64,000 nucleotides of DNA. It comes from Nitrospira sp. GTDB lineage: Bacteria > Nitrospirota > Nitrospiria > Nitrospirales > Nitrospiraceae. The DNA lies in contig JANDJI010000001.1 of the NCBI GenBank assembly GCA_024331125.1, positions 32,001-96,000 on the forward strand, given 5' to 3'. Positions 46,180-54,038 of this stretch are shown here, one piece after another. How positions within the stretch are numbered: the stretch's first letter is position 1; each line of letters starts with the position of its first letter. A program made the translations under genes and the position numbers. Below the pieces are notes generated by a model that did no database searches, was not told the origin of the DNA, and saw only the letters and a list, made by a program, of their open reading frames with translations.

Positions 46180-46209
46180 TTGACCCTGAAAAAAATCCTA
46201 TGTTAGGGT
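46180..46209 (+). promoter_or_regulatory. Predicted promoter of the coupled HEAT genes
   Basis: TTGACC, 18 bases, TAGGGT, 31 bases before the ATG at 46240. Same -10-like box and spacing as at 41368-41397. Confidence 0.4.
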
Positions 46210-46239
46210 CATCGGTGCCTTCATACAGAAGCAGCCCAC

Positions 46240-47364
46240 ATGGACGATCCTGTGACACAACAGATTGCCGCCCTCACGGACCACGACTGGACCGTCCGTG
46301 AAGACGCCGCCATTCGCCTGGGCCGGCTGAAGGACCCGCGTGCGGTCGAGCCGCTTGTCGCGACCCTTCGCGATCCGGATCGCTCCGTGCGGGAAGCCGC
46401 GATTGAAGCCCTGCTGGCCATCGGCCCTCCCTCGACGACCGCGCTGAGCGCCTGTCTTGCCCATCCGGACCTCTCGATCCAGGAAGCGGCGTCGAAAATT
46501 CTGGCCTCGATCGCCGACGCCCACGCGTTGGATCAGCTTCTACCGGCCCTGCGCAGCCCCGACTGGATCGTCCGTATGCACGCGGCCAAGGCCCTCGGGC
46601 GCATCAAAGACGCGGATTCGGTCCGATCGCTGGTGCCGCTGCTCCAGGACGGTGTGAAAGCGGTGAGGGAGGAAGCTTCGGCGGCCTTGGCCGCGATCGG
46701 CGACGCCGCAATTCCCTCCCTGCTCTCGGCGTTGACTCATCGGGATTGGCTCGTCCGCCTGCACGCGGTGGAATCTTTGGGAGCCGTCAAATCGCCGGAG
46801 GCGGTGCCGTCGCTCATTGCAACGGTTTTCAACGATACCGACTGCGCCGTTCGTGAAGACGCCGTGCGGGCCTTGGGCGCCATCGGAGATCCAAGAGCCG
46901 TCGAACCGTTGACGGTCGTGGTTGCAAAAGAACCGAGACTCCGTGTCCCGGCGATCGAAGCCTTGGGACGCATCGGAGATCGGCGGGCCGTGCCGGTATT
47001 GATCGAGGCGGCCAGAGGAACGATGGAGCCGGCCGCCACCCAGGCGTTGTCTGGTTGCGGCGACCGGTGGGATCCGGCCATCCCGGAGCGAGCGGCAGCC
47101 GTGCGCGCGTTAGGCATGATCGGCGACGATGCCGCGATCCCGACCTTGACGGCGGCGTTGACCTCCGCCGCCACGAGAGCGGAAGCCGCCGAAGCCCTGA
47201 CCGGATTCGGAGCCAAGGCGATTCCGCGGCTGCTTTCCGTGCTGAGGGACTCGCAAGACGATTCCGTGCGCCAAGCGGCGAAGAAAATTCTCGCGTCGGC
47301 CGGCCGGCTCGCTCGCGGCGGACAGGAAACGGCCGGACCGTCATTATCGAGGAATTCCCAGTGA
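46240..47364 (+). CDS. HEAT-repeat protein 2
   Basis: A 374-residue protein that starts directly in HEAT repeats (DHDWTVREDAAIRLGRLKDPRAVEPLVATL). About eleven repeats with the R-AAxALG-IGD core are visible, then a tail rich in Gly/Ser. Cytoplasmic; no other domain. Its TGA overlaps a GTG start of the next HEAT gene (GTGA). Confidence 0.88.
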   Translation: MDDPVTQQIAALTDHDWTVREDAAIRLGRLKDPRAVEPLVATLRDPDRSVREAAIEALLAIGPPSTTALSACLAHPDLSIQEAASKILASIADAHALDQLLPALRSPDWIVRMHAAKALGRIKDADSVRSLVPLLQDGVKAVREEASAALAAIGDAAIPSLLSALTHRDWLVRLHAVESLGAVKSPEAVPSLIATVFNDTDCAVREDAVRALGAIGDPRAVEPLTVVVAKEPRLRVPAIEALGRIGDRRAVPVLIEAARGTMEPAATQALSGCGDRWDPAIPERAAAVRALGMIGDDAAIPTLTAALTSAATRAEAAEALTGFGAKAIPRLLSVLRDSQDDSVRQAAKKILASAGRLARGGQETAGPSLSRNSQ

Positions 47365-48470
47365 CCATGGCGAAGGTGTCGATCGAAACTCTGGTCTCGG
47401 AACTCGTCCACGAAGAGGAGTGGCGGCGGATGAGGGCGACGGCGGCCTGTGTCCGCGGCGGGCCTCGCGCCGTGCAGGCGCTGATCGAGGCGCTCCGATC
47501 CGGCCCCCCGGAATTGAAACGGGAAGCGGCGGCCATGTTGGCCCGTCTCAGAGATCCGGCCGCGGGCATCGCGCTGGTCCGTCTGCTGGAAGACGAGGAC
47601 GATGCCGTTCGCGAGGCGGGCGCCACGGCGCTGGAGCAGATGGCCGGAGTGCTCGGAACGGATACGGCCGCCGAGCTGGTGGCCCTGCTTCCCATCACCA
47701 CCGACGAAGCCTCCAAGCGGCGTTTGACACGCTTGATCGGCGCCATTCCCACCGCCGTGGCGCCGTTGTGCGCAATGCTGAAGCATCAAGATCCGAACAG
47801 GCAAATTGCGGCGGCGACGATCCTGGATCACCTGTTGGATCCCCGTTCCATCGACGCCCTGATCGATGCGATGGGACAGCCGGCGATTCGGGACTTCGCC
47901 GTCGAGACCTTAAAAAAATTGGGCGCCGTTCGCGATCGGATCGACCGAGCCTTCAACGCGCTGCGTGAAGTCGAGGGCCCCGTCGAGCGGGAAGAAGCCC
48001 GGATGGCCACGGTGATCGATCTCCTGCCCATCGGACGACCGAGCGTCGAGATTCTCATTGAGTATCTCGATGACGAGGATTGGCTGGTACGCGAGGCGGC
48101 GGCGGATTTGCTCGGGAAAATCGGAGACGTGCGGGCCGTGGATCCGCTCATGAGACGGCTCGAACGGGATAAGGATACCGGCGTGAAAGAACTGGCCATC
48201 AAATCGCTGGGGCTGATCGGAGACGCGAGGCCGATTCGCCTGTACCTGGAGGCGATTCCCATCCGGCCGCTGCGGGTGTCCGCCATGGAAGCCTTGGCCA
48301 AGATCAAAGACGTGGAGGCCCTGCGCCCGCACAAGGATCTGTTCGATCAATTGAGAGCGGACCGCGACGGATTAGTCGCTTACAATGCGGGGCTCATCGC
48401 TGATAAACTGGCCGCCTTGGCGGAGCCGGAAAGTCGGGAGGAGGAAGGGACACGGGAAGACAATGAGTGA
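47361..48470 (+). CDS. HEAT-repeat protein 3
   Basis: A 369-residue protein starting at GTG (47361) with GAGGA seven bases upstream; an ATG at 47367 is an alternative. Repeats are more divergent than in its neighbours: LVHEEEWRRMRATAACVRGGPRAVQALIEAL and EYLDDEDWLVREAAADLLGKIGDVRAVDPLMRRL are clear, while the central part is degenerate and rich in charged helices. The C-terminus is a Glu-rich tail. It overlaps the next gene by eight bases. Confidence 0.85.
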   Translation: MTMAKVSIETLVSELVHEEEWRRMRATAACVRGGPRAVQALIEALRSGPPELKREAAAMLARLRDPAAGIALVRLLEDEDDAVREAGATALEQMAGVLGTDTAAELVALLPITTDEASKRRLTRLIGAIPTAVAPLCAMLKHQDPNRQIAAATILDHLLDPRSIDALIDAMGQPAIRDFAVETLKKLGAVRDRIDRAFNALREVEGPVEREEARMATVIDLLPIGRPSVEILIEYLDDEDWLVREAAADLLGKIGDVRAVDPLMRRLERDKDTGVKELAIKSLGLIGDARPIRLYLEAIPIRPLRVSAMEALAKIKDVEALRPHKDLFDQLRADRDGLVAYNAGLIADKLAALAEPESREEEGTREDNE

Positions 48471-49251
48471 GAACGCGAATTCGGATCGAATCGACCAACT
48501 TCTATCCGCCTTGCGGGATGACAACGAGGCCCTGCGGGACCATGCGATCGCCGGCCTCGGACAGGCCGGGCCGGAGGCCATTCCGCGCCTGATCGGGTTG
48601 ATGGCCGATGAAGACGCCGTGATTCGAGAAGCGGCCGCCGGCGCCGTCGTCAGAATCGGACCGGCGGCGGTCGAGCCCATGCTGGAAGCTCTGCGGGACG
48701 ACGAATGGGCGGTGAGGGAACAGGCGGCATCGGCTCTCGGCAGGCTCAAGGACCCTCGCGCGATCGAACCGTTGGTAGCTGCTCTGCGCGACAAGGACGG
48801 AGCGGTGCGAACGGCGGCTGTTTGGGCGTTGGAGCGAATCGGCGACGCGAGGGCCGTCCCCGGCCTGATCGACGCGCTGGGCGATGGAACCCTGCGGGAA
48901 GATGTCGCGCGGGTGCTCAAGAAAATCGGCGACGTCCGCGCGGTGGAAGCGCTGATCGACTGTCTGGCCGGCGCGAACTGGATGGTCCGCCGTCACGCGG
49001 CTGACGCCCTGGGACGCATCGGCGACCCACGCGGGATCACCCCCTTGATCGAAGCACTGAAAGACGAAGACTGGCTAGTTCGCCGCAACGCCGCCGAATC
49101 CCTGGCCCGCCTCCATGCGACGGAAGCGGTCGAACCGCTGTTGCCGCTCCTGGAGGACGAGAACACTCTCGTGCAAGAAACGGTCGAGGCCGTCTTAGCC
49201 AGCCTTGGCTGGAAACCTCCCGCTGAAAGACCGGAAACCTACACACAGTAA
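48463..49251 (+). CDS. HEAT-repeat protein 4
   Basis: A 262-residue protein with about eight very regular repeats, e.g. ALRDDEWAVREQAASALGRLKDPRAIEPLVAAL and GANWMVRRHAADALGRIGDPRGITPLIEAL. The ATG at 48463 is within the end of the preceding gene (ATGAGTGA) and has GGGAAGA upstream. The C-terminal SLGWKPPAERPE tail is similar in form to RLGWTPPDDEK of HEAT protein 1 and RMGYKPKSPK of protein 5, suggesting these three share a recent ancestor. Confidence 0.87.
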   Translation: MSENANSDRIDQLLSALRDDNEALRDHAIAGLGQAGPEAIPRLIGLMADEDAVIREAAAGAVVRIGPAAVEPMLEALRDDEWAVREQAASALGRLKDPRAIEPLVAALRDKDGAVRTAAVWALERIGDARAVPGLIDALGDGTLREDVARVLKKIGDVRAVEALIDCLAGANWMVRRHAADALGRIGDPRGITPLIEALKDEDWLVRRNAAESLARLHATEAVEPLLPLLEDENTLVQETVEAVLASLGWKPPAERPETYTQ

Positions 49252-49271
49252 ACATACAGTAAGGACGGACC

Positions 49272-49982
49272 ATGCCGGAAGAAACTCCCATGACACTGAT
49301 TCAAATCGCGCCCAAGGGCGGAGAGAGAAAAGACGGATTCAACCTGGTGACCGAGCGGGTGGTGACGGTCAATCCCGAAGCCAAGCAGATGGAAGTCGAA
49401 TTGCTGGCCTACGACGGCAAGACCGTCGTGCTGGACGTGGCGGACGAGGCGCTTGAAGATCTCAAGAAACTCAAGACGGGCGACGGCGCCACCATCCGCG
49501 TGGTGGAAGAAGGGGGAAAACGGATCGCCAAGAGCTTCAGGATTCGCCCCAAGGATCCCAACGCGGCCAAGGCCGACGCCATGTTGCTGGACTTGAAAGA
49601 TCCGCACTGGCTCAACCGCAAATACGCCGCCGAGGTGCTGGGCGAGCTGAAAGATCCGCGGGCCGTCGCTCCCTTGGTCGAGGCGTTGACGGACGAGGTG
49701 GGGGACGTCCGGCAACGGGCCTATGACTCGTTGATTAAGATCGGCGGGCCGTCGGTTCCTTCTCTCATTCCTCTCCTGGTGTCGGAAGAGGATGAGATTC
49801 GGCAGGCCGCGACGGAGATTCTCCGCAAGATCGGCAAACCGGCGGTCGAACCACTGGCTACTGCGCTCGCCGACGCGGACGACCGGTTGAAGACCAGGAT
49901 TCTGAAAGTCCTGGACCGGATGGGCTATAAGCCCAAATCACCGAAAGGTGACGCGACGGTCGAGTTGCCCCGCTTGACGTAG
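49272..49982 (+). CDS. HEAT-repeat protein 5 with distinct N-terminal domain
   Basis: A 236-residue protein. Residues 1-95 form a different, probably beta-rich domain (TLIQIAPKGGERKDGFNLVTERVVTVNPEAKQMEVELLAYDGKTVVLDVADEAL, TGDGATIRVVEEGGKRIAKSFRI). About four HEAT repeats follow, starting DLKDPHWLNRKYAAEVLGELKDPRAVAPLVEAL, and a RMGYKPKSPK tail. It begins 20 bases after HEAT protein 4, so it probably belongs to the same operon. The N-domain is not one I recognise. Confidence 0.85.
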   Translation: MPEETPMTLIQIAPKGGERKDGFNLVTERVVTVNPEAKQMEVELLAYDGKTVVLDVADEALEDLKKLKTGDGATIRVVEEGGKRIAKSFRIRPKDPNAAKADAMLLDLKDPHWLNRKYAAEVLGELKDPRAVAPLVEALTDEVGDVRQRAYDSLIKIGGPSVPSLIPLLVSEEDEIRQAATEILRKIGKPAVEPLATALADADDRLKTRILKVLDRMGYKPKSPKGDATVELPRLT

Positions 49983-49986
49983 GCCG

Positions 49987-51312
49987 TCACGCCGTTTGGT
50001 CCGCCTGCCCTGCGCGACGTCCCACCGACACGTGCGTGAACCCCGCCGCCGTCACTTTTTCCGGGTCATAGACGTTGCGCAGGTCGAGCAAGAGGGGGCG
50101 GCGCATCACGGCTTTGAGTCGATCAAAGTCCAGGCTCCGGAACAGATTCCACTCGGTCATGATGATCAGGGCGTCCGCCCCCTCGGCCGCATGGTAGGCG
50201 TCCCGGCACGGCTGCAACTGGGGGAGGATTCGGCAGGCCTCTTCCAACGCCTCGGGATCGTACGCGCGAACGGACGCGCCTTCCGCCAGCAGATCCTTGC
50301 CGATCGCCAAGGCCGGCGCTTCCCGCAGGTCGTTGGTGTTGGGCTTGAACGAGAGGCCCAGCAGCCCCAACGTTTTCCCTTCCACCCCCCCAAGGGCCTC
50401 GCGAATTTTCACGGTCATGCGCTTCCGCTGCGCCTCGTTCACGCGCGAGGTGGCCATGGCGATCTGCATGGGATGGCCGTACCGCTCGCCGGTCTGGATA
50501 AGAGCGGCCAAATCCTTCGGAAAACATGATCCGCCGAAGCCGGGCCCCGCGTGGAGAAACTTCGAGCCGATCCGATTGTCGAGCCCCATCCCTTTGGCGA
50601 CATGTTGCACGTTCGCGCCGACCAGCTCGCAGAGGTTGGCGATCTCGTTGATGAACGAAATTTTCGTCGCGAGGAAGGCGTTCGAGGCGTATTTGATCAG
50701 CTCGGCGGTCGGAATATCCGTCACGACGAACGGCGTCTCGATCAGATACAGGGGCCGGTAGAGATCTTTCATGATCGCGATCGCCTGTTCGCTGTCCGCT
50801 CCCAGCACGACGCGATTCGGTCGCATGAAATCCTCGATGGCCGAGCCTTCGCGCAAAAACTCGGGATTCGAGACGATGTCGAATCGATGGGGAACCGGTT
50901 GCGTGGCCTTGATCACCTCGCGGAGCTTCTCCCCCGTTCCCACCGGCACGGTCGATTTCGTGACGATGACCTTGTAGTCCGTCATGTGGCGGGCGATGCC
51001 CCTGCCCACTTCCTCGACGTAGGACAAGTCCGCGGAACCGTCGCCGCGCGGCGGGGTTCCGACGGCGATAAAGATCACCAGCGCCTTCTCGACGGCCTTG
51101 GCGATGTCCGTCGTAAAACTCAGCCGGCCTTCCCTCACCCCCTTGGCCACCAATTCCGTAATGCCCGGTTCATAGAAGGGGACTTTACCCTTCTCCAGCT
51201 TCTCGATCCGTCCGGGATCATTATCCATACAGGTGACGTTGACGCCGAACTCCGCGAAACACGCCCCGGTGACCAGCCCGACATAGCCCGTCCCAATAAT
51301 GCTGATGTGCAT
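49987..51312 (-). CDS. ugd: UDP-glucose 6-dehydrogenase
   Basis: Makes UDP-glucuronate for exopolysaccharide or LPS. 441 residues: MHISIIGTGYVGLVTGACFAEFG Rossmann start, FIAVGTPPRGDGSADLSYVE, TKSTVPVGTGEKLRE, the catalytic Cys in AGPGFGGSCFPKDLAAL, and LGLSFKPNTNDLREAPAL. Convergent with the HEAT operon (4 bases between stops). Confidence 0.96.
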   Translation of the reverse strand: MHISIIGTGYVGLVTGACFAEFGVNVTCMDNDPGRIEKLEKGKVPFYEPGITELVAKGVREGRLSFTTDIAKAVEKALVIFIAVGTPPRGDGSADLSYVEEVGRGIARHMTDYKVIVTKSTVPVGTGEKLREVIKATQPVPHRFDIVSNPEFLREGSAIEDFMRPNRVVLGADSEQAIAIMKDLYRPLYLIETPFVVTDIPTAELIKYASNAFLATKISFINEIANLCELVGANVQHVAKGMGLDNRIGSKFLHAGPGFGGSCFPKDLAALIQTGERYGHPMQIAMATSRVNEAQRKRMTVKIREALGGVEGKTLGLLGLSFKPNTNDLREAPALAIGKDLLAEGASVRAYDPEALEEACRILPQLQPCRDAYHAAEGADALIIMTEWNLFRSLDFDRLKAVMRRPLLLDLRNVYDPEKVTAAGFTHVSVGRRAGQADQTA

Positions 51313-51579
51313 GAGTCTCCCCCTCGCCGATCCCTTTCAAACCGGTTTTAAGCCCGTTCAGTCGTCGGGCAGTATAGCAACAGGTCCCACACTGGGCAAC
51401 GAATCGCCGGCAATGGCCGTGTCTCCGGCCTGATCGGCCTCGGCCTTTGGTTGACTCTCAAGAAACCCGATGAGTACAATCCGGCGCCCGCGCTATCGCA
51501 CAACGACGCAACGATCCGCCATGTTCCCATCCAACGCCGCCATTGTCACCATCTTCTCCATTGAATCGTTCCATCATCG

Positions 51580-53142
51580 ATGACTCACCCCGCCTCTCAT
51601 GTTTCTCGCGGTTTTTTGCTGTTCACGGCCCTGGTGACCGGCGCCGTCGTGATGGCGCTGGAGATCGTCGGGAGCCGCCTGTTAGCGCCAGTGTTTGGCA
51701 ATTCACTCTACGTCTGGGGAGCCTTGATCGGCGTGATCCTGGCGGCGATGAGCAGCGGCTACGCCTTCGGGGGCTGGATGGCCGACCGTTACACGGGCGG
51801 CGGCGTGTTGGCCGCCCTCCTGCTTGGCTCCGGCAGTTGGACCTTTCTCGTCGCCTGGGGAAACCAGCCGGTGCTCTTCGAGATCGAGAAGCTCGTGCAA
51901 GACCCTCGGTGGGGCCCTTGCCTGGCTGCGACCGCGCTGCTCGCGCCGCCGGCGTTCGGACTGAGCGGCGTGCTGCCGGCCATGCTCCGATTGGCCGTCG
52001 CGGACATGGCCCACATGGGGTTCCACACGGGCCGCATGATCGCCCTTTCGACAGTCGGCAGTTTGGCTGGCACGTGGGGGACGGCTTTTTTTCTCCTCTC
52101 GTGGATCGGCACCCAATCGCTCCTCACGTGGCTGGGGATCATCCAGATCCTGCTCGGCCTCCGGTGGTTGATCACAGGAACGGCGGCTCGCCTATCCATT
52201 CGGCTGGTGGCGATGGGCGGCTCCGTCATCATCGGCATCCTACCCTGGTTCCCGATCCAGCGACTCAATCAACCGATCTACCAAGAAGACAGCCCCTACC
52301 AACAGGTGCGCATTCGCGATGACGAGCTGTTTCGGTACCTGATCCTGGACCGCACCTTCCACGCCACCATGTGGAAAGCGGACCCTGTGGCTCTCTTTCT
52401 CCCCTACAGCCAACTGATGGTGTCCGCCCTGGCCCTCCATCCGGAACCGAAACAGGCGTTGATCCTCGGCCACGGAGGAGGTTCGATCGCCAAATGGCTC
52501 GCGCGCCAGTGGCCGACACTGGAGGTGGACGTCGTGGAGGTCGATCCCGCCGTCGTCCGGATGGCGGAGACCTATTTCGACTATCGCCCTCCGGCCAATC
52601 ACCATGTCTTCGTCAAAGACGCCAGGGCCTTCTTAAGAAGCACGGATCGGACCTACGACGTCATCTGGATCGATGCCTTCGCGCGAGACATGATCCCCTT
52701 TCACCTGACGACCGTCGAGTTTTTTGCCCTGGTGCGGGCGCACTTGGCACCGGAGGGTATTTTGGCGGTCAATTTGGCGTCATCCGGCACGGAGGGAGAC
52801 CTGGCCAGGGCCACATCGGTCGTCCAGACCATGAAACGGAGCTTCCCGACGATCGAAACCTTCGCGGTCGAGGGTCCCTGGAAGACCGGCATGACCCTGG
52901 CCAGAAACTTGATCTTTTTCGGAGGGCATCCGATCGAAACCGGCTCGATCGATGAAGTCGTGGACAAGATCACCACCATGGCCATGCAACGGCGAGTGCC
53001 GATCGAAGCCATCGCGCTCCTCAGCACTCGCAGAAGCGACCCCTGGCCGGCCGGCATTGAATTGACCGATGATTTTGCGCCGTACGATCTGCTGATCGGC
53101 CGGGAACAGAGATCGCATCAACGGGAGGACCGGGGCTCCTAA
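51580..53142 (+). CDS. Membrane-fused spermidine-synthase-like protein
   Basis: A 520-residue fusion: an N-terminal membrane part of about seven helices (GFLLFTALVTGAVVMALEIVGSRLLAPVFG, VWGALIGVILAAMSSGYAFGGWMADR, and others to LVAMGGSVIIGILPWF), then a soluble spermidine-synthase-like domain from about residue 225 (YQQVRIRDDELFRYLILDRTFHATMW, LILGHGGGSIAKWLARQ, DVVEVDPAVVRMAETYF, DARAFLRSTDRTYDVIWIDAFARDMIPFHLTT). The SAM-like site is partly kept. Its role may be a methyl- or aminopropyl-transfer at the membrane rather than spermidine synthesis. Confidence 0.85.
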   Translation: MTHPASHVSRGFLLFTALVTGAVVMALEIVGSRLLAPVFGNSLYVWGALIGVILAAMSSGYAFGGWMADRYTGGGVLAALLLGSGSWTFLVAWGNQPVLFEIEKLVQDPRWGPCLAATALLAPPAFGLSGVLPAMLRLAVADMAHMGFHTGRMIALSTVGSLAGTWGTAFFLLSWIGTQSLLTWLGIIQILLGLRWLITGTAARLSIRLVAMGGSVIIGILPWFPIQRLNQPIYQEDSPYQQVRIRDDELFRYLILDRTFHATMWKADPVALFLPYSQLMVSALALHPEPKQALILGHGGGSIAKWLARQWPTLEVDVVEVDPAVVRMAETYFDYRPPANHHVFVKDARAFLRSTDRTYDVIWIDAFARDMIPFHLTTVEFFALVRAHLAPEGILAVNLASSGTEGDLARATSVVQTMKRSFPTIETFAVEGPWKTGMTLARNLIFFGGHPIETGSIDEVVDKITTMAMQRRVPIEAIALLSTRRSDPWPAGIELTDDFAPYDLLIGREQRSHQREDRGS

Positions 53143-53167
53143 CGTCACCCCTGTTGCCGACGGCACA

Positions 53168-54001
53168 GTGAAAGCCTGCCACGCACGCATGAACCTCACA
53201 CGGAAGGAACACACCAGCGCGCCCCTTTTCGATCGCTACATCGGCATCGACTATTCCGGCGCGAAAACGCCCACCACCAGCCTGAAGGGACTGCGGATCT
53301 ACGCAGCCCCCCCTGACGATGATCCGATGGAAATGCACCCTCCACCCAGCAGGCGTCGCTACTGGACGCGCAAGGGTGCGGCTCACTGGCTGCTCGAACG
53401 ATTAAGAGAACCGACCCGCACTCTGGTCGGCATCGACCATGGCTTCTCCTTTCCCCTTCCCTATTTCGAGCAGTACTCAGTGCCTCTGGACTGGCCGGTT
53501 TTTCTCGAAGACTTTCACCGCCATTGGCCGACTGATGAAGACCACATCTCGGTTGATGACGTGCGATACGGCAGAGTCGGCACGGGACAGGCTCGTCTGG
53601 GCCATCCCCGGTGGCTGAGACTGACCGAGCAACGAGCTCGCGCAGCCAAATCGGTCTTTCGGTTCGACGTGGAAGGATCGGTCGCCAAATCCACCCACGC
53701 AGGGTTGCCGTGGCTGTTGATGATCCGACGGCTGGCTGGAACACACATCCACTTCTGGCCCTTCGATGGATGGGAGATTCCCTCCGGGCTCTCAGCCATC
53801 GCGGAGGTCTATCCCTCGCTCTGGCGGCGAGAAATCCCAACAGAGGGACGCACACCGGACCAACAAGACGCCTATACCGTCGCCGCCTGGATGAGGAAAT
53901 GTGATCGGGCAGGCACGTTGGCCAGCTCCTTCTCACCGATCTTGACGCCGGAAGAACGGACGCAAGCCTCTATCGAAGGCTGGATCCTGGGTGTTCGTTG
54001 A
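53168..54001 (+). CDS. DUF429-like predicted RNase H-fold protein
   Basis: About 277 residues. The pattern FDRYIGIDYSGAKTP, a second acidic strand LVGIDHGFSFPLPYF, AIAEVYPSLW and DQQDAYTVAAWMRKC matches the spacing of the DUF429 family (predicted RNase-H-like nuclease, with acidic residues at strand ends). There is no signal peptide. GTG at 53168 is used; ATG at 53189 is an alternative. It lies next to the SIR2 gene, convergent. The family assignment is by motif order only. Confidence 0.6.
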   Translation: MKACHARMNLTRKEHTSAPLFDRYIGIDYSGAKTPTTSLKGLRIYAAPPDDDPMEMHPPPSRRRYWTRKGAAHWLLERLREPTRTLVGIDHGFSFPLPYFEQYSVPLDWPVFLEDFHRHWPTDEDHISVDDVRYGRVGTGQARLGHPRWLRLTEQRARAAKSVFRFDVEGSVAKSTHAGLPWLLMIRRLAGTHIHFWPFDGWEIPSGLSAIAEVYPSLWRREIPTEGRTPDQQDAYTVAAWMRKCDRAGTLASSFSPILTPEERTQASIEGWILGVR

Positions 54002-54038
54002 GTGGAACGCAAAAGATGTTCATCCGCATGAGCAACGA

